A DNA stretch of 64,000 nt from Pseudomonas sp. Au-Pse12 (GCF_021341665.1 NZ_JAJTTH010000005.1:62001-126000), one strand, 5' to 3'. Positions 30,941 through 41,178 are shown, numbered from the stretch's first letter. Notes: a model not told the origin generated them from the letters alone. Program-made: numbers and translations.

Positions 30941-32416
30941 ATGTGGCGTGAAACCAAAATTCTGCTGATCGATGACGATAGCGTGCGCCGCCGCGACTTG
31001 GCGGTGATTTTAAATTTTCTTGGCGAAGAAAATTTACCCTGCGGTAGCCATGACTGGCAGCAGGCTGTCGGCTCTTTGTCGTCAAGTCGTGAAGTAATTT
31101 GCGTCCTCATCGGGACTGTTAATGCTCCTGGTGCACTTCTGGGCCTGTTAAAGACACTCTCTACCTGGGATGAGTTCCTTCCGGTTTTGTTGATGGGCGA
31201 AAATTCTTCCATTGACCTGCCAGAAGACCAGCGTCGTCGTGTGCTTTCCACCCTGGAAATGCCTCCCAGCTACAGCAAGTTGCTCGACTCCCTGCACCGC
31301 GCTCAGGTCTATCGTGAAATGTACGATCAGGCCCGTGAGCGTGGGCGTCACCGTGAGCCCAATCTGTTTCGCAGCCTGGTTGGCACCAGTCGCGCCATCC
31401 AGCATGTGCGGCAGATGATGCAGCAGGTAGCGGACACCGATGCCAGCGTGCTGATCCTTGGTGAGTCGGGGACCGGCAAGGAAGTGGTGGCGCGTAACCT
31501 GCACTATCACTCCAAGCGTCGCGACGCGCCTTTCGTTCCGGTCAATTGCGGAGCCATTCCGGCGGAGTTGCTCGAGAGCGAGCTGTTCGGTCATGAGAAG
31601 GGCGCGTTCACGGGGGCCATCACCAGCCGTGCCGGGCGTTTCGAGCTGGCCAACGGCGGTACCCTGTTCCTCGATGAAATTGGCGACATGCCGCTGCCGA
31701 TGCAGGTCAAGCTGCTCCGAGTGCTGCAAGAGCGTACTTTCGAGCGTGTGGGCAGCAACAAGACCCAAGGTGTTGACGTGCGAATCATCGCCGCCACCCA
31801 CAAGAATCTGGAAAGCATGATCGAAGTCGGCAGTTTTCGTGAGGATCTGTACTACCGCCTCAACGTGTTCCCCATCGAAATGGCGCCGCTGCGTGAGCGT
31901 GTGGAAGACATTCCGCTGCTGATGAATGAGCTGATTTCGCGGATGGAGCATGAAAAGCGCGGTTCGATTCGCTTCAACTCCGCTGCCATCATGTCTCTGT
32001 GTCGGCATGGCTGGCCAGGCAACGTTCGCGAGCTGGCCAACCTGGTGGAGCGCATGGCGATCATGCACCCTTATGGCGTGATCGGTGTGGTCGAGCTGCC
32101 GAAGAAATTCCGCTATGTGGATGACGAAGATGAGCAGCTGGTGGACAGCCTGCGCAGCGATCTGGAAGAGCGAGTGGCGATCAATGGCCATGCGCCGGAC
32201 TTTGCCGCAACCGCCATGCTGCCGCCGGAAGGCCTGGACCTGAAGGATTACCTCGGTAGCCTGGAGCAGGGCCTGATCCAGCAGGCGCTGGATGATGCCA
32301 ATGGCATTGTGGCGCGTGCTGCAGAGCGCTTGCGCATTCGTCGCACCACCCTGGTGGAGAAGATGCGCAAGTACGGCATGAGCCGTCGTGAGGGTGATGA
32401 ACAGGCGGATGATTGA
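30941..32416 (+). CDS. fleQ: Master flagellar regulator FleQ
   Basis: FleQ is the sigma54-dependent enhancer-binding protein at the top of the Pseudomonas flagellar cascade; it also binds c-di-GMP and works with FleN. Of 491 residues, 1-120 form a receiver-like domain that lacks a phosphoacceptor Asp at the expected place (VICVLIG near 52-58). Residues about 145-380 are the AAA+ domain (Walker A G174ESGTGK180, GAFTGA at 221-226, Walker B near 242-247). The C terminus has a Fis-type HTH ([25 protein letters not shown] spans it). It stands alone, with its own promoter region, upstream of fleSR. Confidence 0.96.
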   Translation: MWRETKILLIDDDSVRRRDLAVILNFLGEENLPCGSHDWQQAVGSLSSSREVICVLIGTVNAPGALLGLLKTLSTWDEFLPVLLMGENSSIDLPEDQRRRVLSTLEMPPSYSKLLDSLHRAQVYREMYDQARERGRHREPNLFRSLVGTSRAIQHVRQMMQQVADTDASVLILGESGTGKEVVARNLHYHSKRRDAPFVPVNCGAIPAELLESELFGHEKGAFTGAITSRAGRFELANGGTLFLDEIGDMPLPMQVKLLRVLQERTFERVGSNKTQGVDVRIIAATHKNLESMIEVGSFREDLYYRLNVFPIEMAPLRERVEDIPLLMNELISRMEHEKRGSIRFNSAAIMSLCRHGWPGNVRELANLVERMAIMHPYGVIGVVELPKKFRYVDDEDEQLVDSLRSDLEERVAINGHAPDFAATAMLPPEGLDLKDYLGSLEQGLIQQALDDANGIVARAAERLRIRRTTLVEKMRKYGMSRREGDEQADD

Positions 32417-32423
32417 CGCCGGT

Positions 32424-32457
32424 TTTTCAAGTTGTTGAAAATTGGGTGGTTTTTTTT
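32424..32457 (+). terminator. Weak AT-rich hairpin after fleQ
   Basis: TTTTCAA (32424-32430) pairs with TTGAAAA (32435-32441), and eight T follow at 32450-32457 after an eight-base gap. The stem is weak, so fleQ termination here is uncertain. It lies immediately upstream of the fleS promoter. Confidence 0.32.
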
Positions 32458-32473
32458 AGGCACGGGTATTGCT
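32458..32473 (+). promoter_or_regulatory. Sigma54 promoter of fleSR
   Basis: AGGCACGGGTATTGCT matches TGGCAC-N5-TTGCW with only the first base different; GG and GC are ten bases apart. It is 54 bases upstream of fleS. FleQ-dependent sigma54 transcription of fleSR is established in P. aeruginosa. Confidence 0.82.
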
Positions 32474-32526
32474 AAGTCTCTTGCAACGTTCCGTTTAACT
32501 GACGGTCAGCCACGCGAGAGAGCACG

Positions 32527-33738
32527 ATGCCCCAAGCCGCCCAGATGTCTCCTGCCCCCGATACCCAGGGGCAATCGTCGTCCGTAGAGCAGGCGAGTCG
32601 GCTCGGTCTTGAGCAGGCCTTCGCCTTGTTCAACCAGATGTCGAGCCAACTTACTGACTCCTACAGCATGCTTGAAGCCCGAGTGACCGAACTCAAGGGC
32701 GAGTTGGCGGTGGTCAGCGCCCAGCGCATGCAGGAGCTGGCGGAAAAGGAGCGGTTGGCCAATCGTCTGCAGAACCTGCTGGACCTGTTGCCAGGCGGGG
32801 TCATCGTGATCGACGGCCATGGCATCGTCACCGAAGCCAATCCGGCCGCCGGCGAGCTGTTGGGGCTGCCGCTGGAAGGGCAGCTATGGCGCAACATCAT
32901 CGCCCGCAGTTTTGCGCCCCGTGAAGACGACGGCCATGAAATCTCTCTGCGTGACGGTCGGCGCCTGTCGATTTCCACGCGCTCGCTGGATGCCGAGCCC
33001 GGGCAGTTGGTGCTGCTCAATGACTTGACCGAAACCCGCCACCTGCAAGACCAGTTGGCTCGTCACGAGCGCTTGTCCTCCCTGGGCAAGATGGTCGCCT
33101 CCCTGGCGCACCAGATTCGTACGCCGCTGTCGGCGGCCCTGCTGTACGCCAGTCATCTCACCGAACAAGAGTTGCCGGTGGCCACTCATCAGCGTTTCGC
33201 CGGGAAACTCAAGGAGCGTTTGCACGAACTGGAGCACCAGGTGCGCGACATGCTGGTGTTCGCCCGTGGTGAATTGCCCCTGACCGATCGCCTGACGCCC
33301 AAGTCCCTGCTGCAGTCGTTGCAGGCTGCCGCATTGACCCACGTCCAGGATGTTGCGGTGCGCTGGCAGTGCGACAGTCACAGCGGCGAGTTGCTGTGCA
33401 ACCGCGACACGCTGGTGGGCGCCTTGCTCAATCTGATCGAGAACGCCATCCAGGCCAGTGCGGGCAAGGCGCGGCTCAAGGTCCACCTCTACACGCGGGG
33501 CGACACCCTGCGGTTGTGCATCAGTGACAGCGGCAGCGGCATAGAGGCTGCGGTCCTGGCGCGCCTGGGGGAGCCGTTTTTCACCACCAAGACCAACGGA
33601 ACCGGGCTCGGCCTGACTGTAGTCAAAGCGGTTGCCCGTGCTCATCAGGGAGAATTGTCGCTGCGCTCGCGTCCCGGGCGCGGTACTTGTGCGCTGGTGA
33701 CACTGCCTTTGTTCTCCAGCGCTCATGGAGTGGAGTGA
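32527..33738 (+). CDS. fleS: Sensor histidine kinase FleS
   Basis: FleS is the cytoplasmic kinase of the FleSR pair that turns on hook and basal-body genes after FleQ. The 403-residue protein has no membrane segment. A coiled N terminus leads to a PAS domain (about 80-165, GVIVIDGHGIVTEANPAAGELLG read across it). The HisKA helix has the phosphorylated His at H195 (VASLAHQIRTPLSAAL), and the HATPase domain has N box LIENAIQAS, GSGIEAAV and TNGTGLGLTVVK. fleR follows after 5 bases. Confidence 0.95.
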   Translation: MPQAAQMSPAPDTQGQSSSVEQASRLGLEQAFALFNQMSSQLTDSYSMLEARVTELKGELAVVSAQRMQELAEKERLANRLQNLLDLLPGGVIVIDGHGIVTEANPAAGELLGLPLEGQLWRNIIARSFAPREDDGHEISLRDGRRLSISTRSLDAEPGQLVLLNDLTETRHLQDQLARHERLSSLGKMVASLAHQIRTPLSAALLYASHLTEQELPVATHQRFAGKLKERLHELEHQVRDMLVFARGELPLTDRLTPKSLLQSLQAAALTHVQDVAVRWQCDSHSGELLCNRDTLVGALLNLIENAIQASAGKARLKVHLYTRGDTLRLCISDSGSGIEAAVLARLGEPFFTTKTNGTGLGLTVVKAVARAHQGELSLRSRPGRGTCALVTLPLFSSAHGVE

Positions 33739-33743
33739 AGGTA

Positions 33744-35162
33744 ATGGCAATCAAGGTTCTACTGGTTGAAGACGACCGTGCGTTGCGCGAGGCGCTGGCC
33801 GATACCCTGTTGTTGGCCGGTCATGACTACAAGGCTGTCGGCAGTGCGGAAGAAGCGCTGGAGGCAGTGGCTGGCGAGTCCTTCAGCCTAGTGGTCAGCG
33901 ACGTCAATATGCCAGGCATGGATGGTCATCAGTTGCTTGGCCTGCTGCGTGCTCGCCAACCGCAATTGCCGGTGTTGTTGATGACCGCCCATGGCGCCGT
34001 CGAGCGTGCCGTGGAAGCCATGCGTCAGGGGGCGGCCGACTATCTGGTCAAGCCTTTCGAGCCGCGGGCCCTGCTCGATCTGGTGGCGCGCCATGCCTTG
34101 GGCAACCTGGGGGCTGGCGAAGATGAGGGGCCGGTGGCCTTCGAACCGGCCAGTGCGCAGTTGCTGGAATTGGCGGCGCGGGTGGCGCGCAGTGATTCCA
34201 CGGTGTTGATTTCCGGTGAGTCCGGTACCGGCAAGGAAGTGCTGGCGCGCTATATCCATCAGCATTCGCATCGAGTCAGTCAGCCATTTATTGCCATCAA
34301 CTGCGCGGCAATCCCGGACAACATGCTCGAGGCCACGTTGTTTGGCCATGAGAAAGGCTCTTTCACTGGCGCCATCGCTGCCCAGCCGGGCAAGTTCGAG
34401 CAGGCCGACGGCGGCACCATCCTGCTGGACGAGATTTCCGAAATGCCTCTGGGGCTCCAGGCCAAGTTGCTGCGGGTGTTGCAAGAGCGCGAGGTGGAGC
34501 GTGTGGGGGCGCGCAAGCCGATCACTCTGGATATTCGCGTGGTCGCCACCACCAACCGCGATCTGGCGGGGGAAGTGGCAGCGGGGCGGTTCCGTGAGGA
34601 CCTGTATTACCGGCTGTCGGTATTCCCTCTGGCCTGGAGACCATTGCGCGAACGTACCGCCGATATCCTGCCGCTGGCCGAGCGTCTGCTGGCCAAGCAC
34701 GTCAATAAAATGAAGCACGCGGCGGCCAGACTGTCCGCTGAAGCCCAGGCCTGCTTGCTGGCCTATCCATGGCCGGGCAACGTGCGGGAGCTGGACAACG
34801 CATTGCAGCGTGCATTGATTCTGCAGCAGGGCGGCCTGATCCAGCCGGAAGACTTCTGTCTTGCCGGCCCAGTGGCGTGTGCGCCGTTGCCGGCGTTGGC
34901 TCCGGCGTTGGCTCCGGTGTCGGCGATGGCGCCCCGTGGCGTGCCGGGAGAAACGGAGGTGCAGGCTCAAGAATCTGGCGGTTTGGGCGATGACCTGCGG
35001 CGTCGGGAGTTTCAGATGATTATCGACACCCTGCGTTCAGAGCGCGGGCGACGTAAGGAAGCGGCGGAGCGCCTGGGCATCAGCCCGCGGACCTTGCGCT
35101 ACAAACTGGCGCAGATGCGCGACGCTGGAATGGACGTCGAGGCTTATCTGTTCGCGACCTGA
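33744..35162 (+). CDS. fleR: Sigma54-dependent response regulator FleR
   Basis: FleR activates sigma54 promoters of class III flagellar genes when phosphorylated by FleS. The 472-residue product has a receiver domain with D53 (VVSDVNMPGMDG) and K103. Its AAA+ domain has Walker A G158ESGTGK164 and a GSFTGA loop at 205-210, a Ser-for-Ala variant of GAFTGA. A Pro/Ala linker (around 385-410) precedes the C-terminal Fis-type HTH (AAERLGISPRTLRYKLAQM). ATG 33744 is chosen because GGAGTGAAGG precedes it and MAIKVLLVEDD is the normal receiver start. Confidence 0.95.
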   Translation: MAIKVLLVEDDRALREALADTLLLAGHDYKAVGSAEEALEAVAGESFSLVVSDVNMPGMDGHQLLGLLRARQPQLPVLLMTAHGAVERAVEAMRQGAADYLVKPFEPRALLDLVARHALGNLGAGEDEGPVAFEPASAQLLELAARVARSDSTVLISGESGTGKEVLARYIHQHSHRVSQPFIAINCAAIPDNMLEATLFGHEKGSFTGAIAAQPGKFEQADGGTILLDEISEMPLGLQAKLLRVLQEREVERVGARKPITLDIRVVATTNRDLAGEVAAGRFREDLYYRLSVFPLAWRPLRERTADILPLAERLLAKHVNKMKHAAARLSAEAQACLLAYPWPGNVRELDNALQRALILQQGGLIQPEDFCLAGPVACAPLPALAPALAPVSAMAPRGVPGETEVQAQESGGLGDDLRRREFQMIIDTLRSERGRRKEAAERLGISPRTLRYKLAQMRDAGMDVEAYLFAT

Positions 35163-35173
35163 CCGGTGAGTGG

Positions 35174-35193
35174 AAAGCCCAGGATGGGCTTTT
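35174..35193 (+). terminator. Short terminator-like hairpin after fleR
   Basis: AAAGCCCA and TGGGCTTT are exact complements separated by GGA, with the T run at the stem end and one extra T. It begins 12 bases after the fleR stop and 21 bases before the fliE promoter. Confidence 0.6.
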
Positions 35194-35213
35194 GTCGAGA
35201 AGGGCCATGGAGC

Positions 35214-35229
35214 TGGCACCCTTGTTGCT
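35214..35229 (+). promoter_or_regulatory. Sigma54 promoter of the fliE operon
   Basis: TGGCACCCTTGTTGCT is a perfect match to TGGCAC-N5-TTGCW. It is 62 bases upstream of fliE and directly after the fleR hairpin. It should drive fliEFGHIJ under FleQ/FleR control. Confidence 0.92.
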
Positions 35230-35290
35230 AACACCTCACTAACCGCTGAGTGAGCGTCAAAAAATTGCGGGTCGTCAGAGAGAGTAGACC

Positions 35291-35617
35291 ATGAGCCAAG
35301 GTGTTGAATTTAATCGGTTGATGCTGGATATGCGAGCCATGCAGATGGACGCAATGTCGCAGCCTAAATCCGCCGCGGTGGCAGAAGTCAGCGGCAGCAG
35401 TTTTGCTGACATGCTTGGCCAGGCCGTGAACAAGGTCAATGACACCCAGCAAGCATCCAATCAGCTGTCCAGCGCCTTTGAAATTGGCAAGAGCGGTGTC
35501 GACCTGACGGATGTGATGATTTCCTCGCAAAAGGCCAGTGTGTCTTTTCAAGCCTTGACCCAGGTTCGCAACAAGCTGGTTCAAGCGTATCAAGACATCA
35601 TGCAGATGCCGGTTTAA
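35291..35617 (+). CDS. fliE: Flagellar hook-basal body protein FliE
   Basis: FliE links the MS ring to the proximal rod. The 108-residue product has the conserved C-terminal two-thirds ([19 protein letters not shown], then [19 protein letters not shown] and [17 protein letters not shown]). It is the first gene of the fliEFGHIJ operon, 62 bases after a perfect sigma54 promoter, and is followed by fliF after 15 bases. Confidence 0.96.
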   Translation: MSQGVEFNRLMLDMRAMQMDAMSQPKSAAVAEVSGSSFADMLGQAVNKVNDTQQASNQLSSAFEIGKSGVDLTDVMISSQKASVSFQALTQVRNKLVQAYQDIMQMPV

Positions 35618-35632
35618 GGACGAGATTGAGTC

Positions 35633-37420
35633 ATGGCAGAAGCAGTCGCCGATAACGTACCGGCCAAGGCCACCCCGATCGACGGTAAACCGCCGCTGTT
35701 CGGTTTGTCCTTCCTGGAAAACCTGTCTCAGATGACCATGCTGCGTCAGGTCGGCCTGTTGGTGGGCCTGGCCGCCAGCGTGGCGATCGGTTTTGCCGTG
35801 GTGCTGTGGTCCCAACAGCCCGATTACCGGCCGCTGTACGGCAGCCTGGCGGGTATGGATGCCAAGCAGGTCATGGATACCCTGGCCTCTGCCGACATTC
35901 CTTACACCGTTGAGCCCAATTCCGGTGCCTTGCTGGTCAAGGCCGACGACTTGTCCCGTGCCCGCTTGAAACTGGCCGCCGCTGGCGTAGCGCCGGGTGA
36001 CGGTAACGTCGGTTTCGAGATCCTTGATAAAGAGCAGGGCCTGGGCACCAGCCAGTTCATGGAAGCGACCCGTTACCGTCGCGGCCTGGAAGGTGAGCTG
36101 GCCCGTACCATCTCCAGCCTGAACAACGTCAAGGGCGCCCGCGTGCACCTGGCGATTCCGAAAAGCTCGGTGTTCGTTCGTGACGAGCGCAAGCCCAGTG
36201 CTTCGGTCCTGGTTGAACTCTACTCCGGCCGCTCCCTGGAGCCGGGCCAGGTCATGGCCATCGTCAACCTGGTGGCGACCAGTGTTCCCGAACTGAACAA
36301 GTCCCAGGTCACCGTGGTCGACCAGAAGGGCAACCTGCTGTCCGATCAGGCGGAAAACTCCGCGCTGACCATGGCCGGCAAGCAGTTCGACTACAGCCGT
36401 CGCCTGGAAGGCATGTTGACCCAGCGGGTGCACAACATCCTGCAGCCGGTGCTGGGCAATGATCGCTACAAGGCTGAAGTCTCGGCCGATGTCGACTTCA
36501 GCGCGGTGGAATCCACCTCCGAGCAGTTCAACCCCGACCAGCCGGCCTTGCGCAGCGAGCAGTCGGTGAATGAACAGCGTTCCAGCAGCAATGGCCCGCA
36601 AGGTGTTCCGGGTGCCCTGAGCAACCAGCCACCTTCGCCGGCTTCGGCGCCGCAGACCACCGGTGGCGCGACTGCCGCGGCAGGCATGGTGCAACCGGGG
36701 CAGCCGCTGCTTGACGCCAATGGTCAACAGATCATGGATCCGGCGACCGGTCAGCCGATGCTGGCACCGTACCCGTCGGACAAGCGTCAACAATCCACCA
36801 AGAACTTCGAACTCGATCGCTCCATCAGCCATACCAAGCAGCAGCAGGGGCGCCTGAATCGCCTGTCGGTAGCGGTGGTGGTGGACGATCAGGTCAAGGT
36901 CAACCCGGCCAATGGCGAGACCAGCCGTGCGCCGTGGAGCGCCGACGAATTGGCGCGCTTCACCCGCCTGGTGCAGGACGCCGTGGGCTTCGATGCCAGC
37001 CGCGGCGACAGCGTCAGCGTGATCAACGTGCCGTTCTCCGCCGAGCGTGGGGAAGTGATCACCGACATTCCGTTCTACTCGCAGCCCTGGTTCTGGGACA
37101 TCGTCAAGCAAGTGCTCGGCGTGCTGTTCATCCTGGTGCTGGTGTTCGGTGTATTGCGTCCGGTGCTCAACAACATCACCGGCGGTGGCAAGAACAAGCA
37201 ACTGGCAGGCCTGGGCAGTGATGTCGAACTGGGCGGCATGGGCGGCCTGGACGGCGAGCTGGCCAACGATCGCGTCAGCCTCGGCGGGCCGCAGAGCATT
37301 CTGCTGCCGAGCCCGAGCGAGGGTTATGACGCTCAGTTGAACGCAATCAAGAGTCTGGTGGCTGAAGACCCGGGTCGTGTGGCTCAGGTCGTGAAAGAGT
37401 GGATTAACGCAGATGAGTGA
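35633..37420 (+). CDS. fliF: Flagellar MS-ring protein FliF
   Basis: FliF forms the inner-membrane MS ring on which rod, C ring and export gate are built. The 595-residue protein has a first membrane helix at about 38-57 (VGLLVGLAASVAIGFAVVLW). Periplasmic ring-building motifs follow (LYGSLAGMDAKQVMDTL, DKEQGLGTSQFMEATRYRR with ARVHLAIPKSSVF). The second membrane helix is at about 485-510 (VLGVLFILVLVFGVLRPVL), and the cytoplasmic tail that binds FliG ends AQVVKEWINADE. The stop overlaps fliG by 8 bases. Confidence 0.97.
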   Translation: MAEAVADNVPAKATPIDGKPPLFGLSFLENLSQMTMLRQVGLLVGLAASVAIGFAVVLWSQQPDYRPLYGSLAGMDAKQVMDTLASADIPYTVEPNSGALLVKADDLSRARLKLAAAGVAPGDGNVGFEILDKEQGLGTSQFMEATRYRRGLEGELARTISSLNNVKGARVHLAIPKSSVFVRDERKPSASVLVELYSGRSLEPGQVMAIVNLVATSVPELNKSQVTVVDQKGNLLSDQAENSALTMAGKQFDYSRRLEGMLTQRVHNILQPVLGNDRYKAEVSADVDFSAVESTSEQFNPDQPALRSEQSVNEQRSSSNGPQGVPGALSNQPPSPASAPQTTGGATAAAGMVQPGQPLLDANGQQIMDPATGQPMLAPYPSDKRQQSTKNFELDRSISHTKQQQGRLNRLSVAVVVDDQVKVNPANGETSRAPWSADELARFTRLVQDAVGFDASRGDSVSVINVPFSAERGEVITDIPFYSQPWFWDIVKQVLGVLFILVLVFGVLRPVLNNITGGGKNKQLAGLGSDVELGGMGGLDGELANDRVSLGGPQSILLPSPSEGYDAQLNAIKSLVAEDPGRVAQVVKEWINADE

Positions 37421-38432
37421 TAACCGAGCCGCTACCGCCAAACTGACCCGGGTCGACAAGGCCGCGATCCTGCTGCTGTCCCTGGGTTCTACCGATGCCG
37501 CGCAAGTGCTGCGCCACATGGGCCCTAAAGAGGTTCAACGAGTGGGCGTGGCCATGGCGCAGATGGGCAACGTGCACCGTGAGCAGGTCGAGCAGGTGAT
37601 GAGCGAGTTCGTCGACATCGTCGGCGACCAGACCAGCCTCGGCGTCGGCTCCGATGACTACGTGCGCAAAATGCTCACCCAGGCCCTGGGCGAAGACAAG
37701 GCCAACGGCCTGATCGACCGCATCCTGCTGGGTGGCAACACCAGCGGCCTGGATAGCCTGAAATGGATGGAGCCGCGGGCCGTGGCCGACGTGATCCGCT
37801 ACGAGCACCCGCAGATCCAGGCGATCGTGGTGGCTTACCTCGATCCGGATCAGGCGGGTGAAGTGCTGGGCAACTTCGACCATAAGGCGCGTCTGGACAT
37901 CATTTTGCGGGTTTCCTCGCTCAATACCGTGCAGCCGGCGGCGCTCAAGGAACTCAACCAGATTCTCGAGAAGCAGTTCTCCGGCAACTCCAACGCTTCC
38001 CGTACCACCCTGGGTGGTATCAAGCGTGCTGCCGACATCATGAACTTCCTCGACAGCTCGATCGAAGGCCAGTTGATGGATTCGATCCGCGAAGTGGACG
38101 AAGACCTGTCCGGTCAGATCGAGGACCTGATGTTCGTCTTCAACAACCTCGCCGATGTCGACGATCGCGGCATTCAGGCGTTGTTGCGCGAAGTCTCTTC
38201 CGACGTGCTGGTACTGGCCCTCAAGGGCTCGGACGAAGGGGTCAAGGAAAAGATCTTCAAGAACATGTCCAAGCGTGCGGCGGAGCTGTTGCGCGACGAC
38301 CTGGAAGCCAAGGGCCCGGTTCGCGTCAGCGATGTGGAAACCGCGCAGAAGGAAATCCTCACTATTGCCCGCCGTATGGCCGAAGCCGGAGAAATCGTTC
38401 TCGGCGGGAAGGGCGGCGAAGAAATGATCTAA
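37413..38432 (+). CDS. fliG: Flagellar motor switch protein FliG
   Basis: FliG sits on FliF and transmits torque from the stators. The 339-residue protein has the N-terminal FliF-binding region (LTRVDKAAILLLSLGSTDAAQVLRHM, read across it) and the middle domain with its EHPQ signature (YEHPQIQAIVVAYL). The C-terminal charged torque helix contains LALKGSDEGVKEKIFKNMSKR and RDDLEAKGPVRVSDVE. It overlaps fliF and is followed by fliH after 9 bases. Confidence 0.97.
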   Translation: MSDNRAATAKLTRVDKAAILLLSLGSTDAAQVLRHMGPKEVQRVGVAMAQMGNVHREQVEQVMSEFVDIVGDQTSLGVGSDDYVRKMLTQALGEDKANGLIDRILLGGNTSGLDSLKWMEPRAVADVIRYEHPQIQAIVVAYLDPDQAGEVLGNFDHKARLDIILRVSSLNTVQPAALKELNQILEKQFSGNSNASRTTLGGIKRAADIMNFLDSSIEGQLMDSIREVDEDLSGQIEDLMFVFNNLADVDDRGIQALLREVSSDVLVLALKGSDEGVKEKIFKNMSKRAAELLRDDLEAKGPVRVSDVETAQKEILTIARRMAEAGEIVLGGKGGEEMI

Positions 38433-38441
38433 GGTCGCTTT

Positions 38442-39287
38442 ATGTCGTCCAGCAGTGATGAGTCCCAAAGCGAACTGATTCGTGCCCGGGACGTCGAGGG
38501 TTTTGACGTCTGGGCACTGCCCAGTTTCGATCCCGAGCCGCCCGAGCCCGAGCCCGAGCCTGAAGAGGTGCAGGAAGAAATCGAGGAAGTGCCGCTGGAG
38601 GAAGTCCAGCCGCTGACCCTCGAAGAGCTCGAGAGCATTCGCCAGGAAGCCTATAACGAAGGGTTCGCCACGGGTGAAAAAGAGGGCTTTCACAGCACCA
38701 CCCTCAAGGTGCGCCAGGAAGCCGAAGTGGCCTTGAGCGCCAAGTTGCAGGCGCTCGAGCAACTGATGGTCAACCTGTTCGAGCCGATTGCCGAGCAAGA
38801 CACGCAAATTGAAAAGACCCTGGTGGAGTTGGTGAAGCACATCACTCGCCAGGTGATCCAGCGTGAGCTGGCGATGGATTCCACGCAGATCGAGCACGTC
38901 ATGCGCGAAGCGCTCAAGCTGTTGCCTCTGGGCGTCGGCAATGTGCGGCTGTACGTCAATCCACAGGATTTCGAGCAGGTCAAAAGCCTGCGCGAGCGGC
39001 ATGAAGAGAGCTGGCGCATCGTCGAGGACGAAGCGCTGCTGCCTGGCGGTTGTCGGGTCGAGACCGAGCACAGCCGTATCGACGCCAGCGTGGAGACCCG
39101 GATCGCCCAGGCCATGGATCAGTTGGCCGACCAGTTGCACGAGCAGTCGCTGCATCCGGCGGCCGCGGACCTGGGCCTGGACCTGGGCCCCTTGACGCCG
39201 TCGGTGCCGGAGCGTGCGGCTGCCGATCCCGCCGCCGAGCAGGAAGCCGCCGAACACGAGTTTGCGGACCCCAGCTATGCGCCTTGA
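38442..39287 (+). CDS. fliH: Flagellar assembly protein FliH (export ATPase regulator)
   Basis: FliH binds and restrains the export ATPase FliI and links it to the C ring. The 281-residue product has an acidic Pro/Glu-rich N terminus (residues about 25-60, alternating PE). An [14 protein letters not shown] segment of the FliH glycine-repeat type follows, then the conserved C-terminal domain ([48 protein letters not shown]). The C-terminal 50 residues are an Ala/Pro/Glu tail. It overlaps fliI by 11 bases. Confidence 0.94.
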   Translation: MSSSSDESQSELIRARDVEGFDVWALPSFDPEPPEPEPEPEEVQEEIEEVPLEEVQPLTLEELESIRQEAYNEGFATGEKEGFHSTTLKVRQEAEVALSAKLQALEQLMVNLFEPIAEQDTQIEKTLVELVKHITRQVIQRELAMDSTQIEHVMREALKLLPLGVGNVRLYVNPQDFEQVKSLRERHEESWRIVEDEALLPGGCRVETEHSRIDASVETRIAQAMDQLADQLHEQSLHPAAADLGLDLGPLTPSVPERAAADPAAEQEAAEHEFADPSYAP

Positions 39288-40635
39288 ACGCACCAGCTTC
39301 GGCAAGCGCCTGGGCGGCTACGCCGGGGCTATCAGCTTGCCGGGCCAGCCGATCCTGGAAGGGCGGCTGTTGCGCATGGTCGGTCTGACCCTTGAGGCCG
39401 AGGGCTTGCGCGCCGCCATGGGCACCCGTTGCCTGGTGATCAATGATGACAGCTATCACCCGGTCAAGGTCGAGGCGGAAGTCATGGGCTTTTCCGGGGG
39501 CAAGGTATTCCTGATGCCGGTGGGCAGCGTTGCCGGGATTGCGCCGGGTGCGCGGGTCGTGCCATTGGCCGATACCGGTCGCCTGCCCATGGGCATGAGC
39601 ATGCTCGGGCGCGTGCTGGATGGCGCTGGTCGGGCCCTGGACGGCAAGGGTGCGATGCGTGCCGAAGACTGGGTGCCGATCGACGGGCCGACCATCAACC
39701 CGCTCAAGCGCGACCCCATCAGCCAGCCGCTGGATGTGGGCATTCGCAGTATCAACGGTTTATTGACGGTAGGCCGCGGCCAGCGTCTCGGCCTGTTCGC
39801 CGGTACCGGCGTGGGCAAGAGTGTGCTGCTGGGCATGATGACCCGCTTCACCGAGGCCGACATCATTGTGGTCGGGCTGATTGGCGAGCGGGGTCGTGAG
39901 GTCAAGGAGTTCATCGAGCACATCCTCGGTGAGGAGGGCCTCAAGCGTTCGGTGGTGGTGGCATCGCCAGCGGACGACGCGCCGTTGATGCGTCTGCGGG
40001 CGGCAATGTACTGCACGCGGATCGCCGAATACTTTCGTGACAAGGGCAAGAATGTCCTGTTGCTGATGGACTCCCTGACGCGTTTTGCCCAGGCCCAGCG
40101 GGAAATTGCCCTGGCCATCGGCGAGCCGCCGGCGACCAAGGGCTACCCGCCTTCAGTGTTCGCCAAGTTGCCCAAGCTGGTGGAGCGGGCCGGTAATGCC
40201 GAAGCGGGCGGTGGCTCGATCACCGCGTTCTACACGGTATTGTCCGAAGGCGACGACCAGCAGGACCCGATCGCCGACTCGGCGCGGGGCGTGCTCGACG
40301 GGCATATCGTGCTGTCCAGGCGCCTGGCGGAGGAGGGGCATTACCCGGCCATCGACATCGAGGCCTCGATCAGCCGGGTGATGCCGGCGGTGATCAGCCC
40401 CGACAATATGGCACGGGCGCAGTATTTCAAGCAGCTGTGGTCGCGCTATCAGCAGGCTCGGGACCTGATCAGCGTCGGCGCCTACGTGGCCGGCGGCGAC
40501 CGCGATACCGACGCGGCAATCTCCCTGCACCCGGCGATGGTTGCGTACCTGCGCCAGGGGCTCAACGACAATGTCAGCCTGGGTCATAGCCAGACCCACC
40601 TGGAGTTGCTGTTCGCTCCGGCAGCGGGCGGGTAA
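39277..40635 (+). CDS. fliI: Flagellum-specific ATP synthase FliI
   Basis: FliI is the F1-beta-like ATPase of the flagellar export apparatus. The 452-residue protein has the P-loop [11 protein letters not shown] with K181, [15 protein letters not shown], and [25 protein letters not shown] (Walker B and following, read across it). It also has the ATPase signature PAVDIEAS-like [14 protein letters not shown] 39277 within the end of fliH is chosen because [12 protein letters not shown] aligns with other Pseudomonas FliI; the open frame upstream is only a shadow of fliH. fliJ starts 6 bases after the stop. Confidence 0.96.
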   Translation: MRLERTSFGKRLGGYAGAISLPGQPILEGRLLRMVGLTLEAEGLRAAMGTRCLVINDDSYHPVKVEAEVMGFSGGKVFLMPVGSVAGIAPGARVVPLADTGRLPMGMSMLGRVLDGAGRALDGKGAMRAEDWVPIDGPTINPLKRDPISQPLDVGIRSINGLLTVGRGQRLGLFAGTGVGKSVLLGMMTRFTEADIIVVGLIGERGREVKEFIEHILGEEGLKRSVVVASPADDAPLMRLRAAMYCTRIAEYFRDKGKNVLLLMDSLTRFAQAQREIALAIGEPPATKGYPPSVFAKLPKLVERAGNAEAGGGSITAFYTVLSEGDDQQDPIADSARGVLDGHIVLSRRLAEEGHYPAIDIEASISRVMPAVISPDNMARAQYFKQLWSRYQQARDLISVGAYVAGGDRDTDAAISLHPAMVAYLRQGLNDNVSLGHSQTHLELLFAPAAGG

Positions 40636-40641
40636 CCGGTC

Positions 40642-41091
40642 GTGGCCGGTAGCCGTGCGGCGCGCCTGGCGCCGGTGGTGGACATGGCTGAAAACGCCGA
40701 GCGCACCGCTGCTCAGCGCCTGGAATACTTCAACGGCCAAGTGCGCGTCGCCCAGAGCAAGCTGGGCGACCTGGAGCGCTTTCGTGGCGACTACCAGGAG
40801 CAGTGGGTCGAGCGTGGCAAGCTGGGTGTCAGCGGCCACTGGCTGATGAACTACCAATACTTTCTCAGCCAACTGGACACTGCCGTCGGTCAGCAACGGC
40901 AAAGCCTGGCTTGGCATCAGAACAACCTCGATCGTGCTCGGGAGGCCTGGCAGCAGGCTTATGCTCGGGTTGAGGGGCTGCGCAAGCTGGTGCAGCGCTA
41001 TGTCGACGAGGCCAGGGCGCTTGAGGACAAGCGCGAGCAGAAGTTGCTGGATGAACTTTCCCAGCGTCTGCCTCGTCAGAATCCCTACTGA
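40642..41091 (+). CDS. fliJ: Flagellar export protein FliJ
   Basis: FliJ is a coiled-coil stalk protein that sits in the FliI hexamer and cycles chaperones. The 149-residue product is almost entirely helical and charged (MAENAERTAAQRLEYFNGQ, then LDRAREAWQQAYARVEGL and YVDEARALEDKREQKLLDEL). It has the length and composition of FliJ. The start is GTG 40642. It ends the fliEFGHIJ run; an 87-base gap follows. Confidence 0.92.
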   Translation: MAGSRAARLAPVVDMAENAERTAAQRLEYFNGQVRVAQSKLGDLERFRGDYQEQWVERGKLGVSGHWLMNYQYFLSQLDTAVGQQRQSLAWHQNNLDRAREAWQQAYARVEGLRKLVQRYVDEARALEDKREQKLLDELSQRLPRQNPY

Positions 41092-41178
41092 TAGCGTTCA
41101 TTTGCCTTGTTCAGGTTGTCCCTCTGGCAAGTGGGTGCTAAACCTTTTAAACGTCGTCAATGACAAGGAAGCAGTCAC

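Noticed and set aside
41124-41139. Sigma54-like TGGCAAGTGGGTGCTA upstream of hsbA
   Set aside because: Only nine bases separate GG and GC, whereas ten are needed; the spacing rule is strict.
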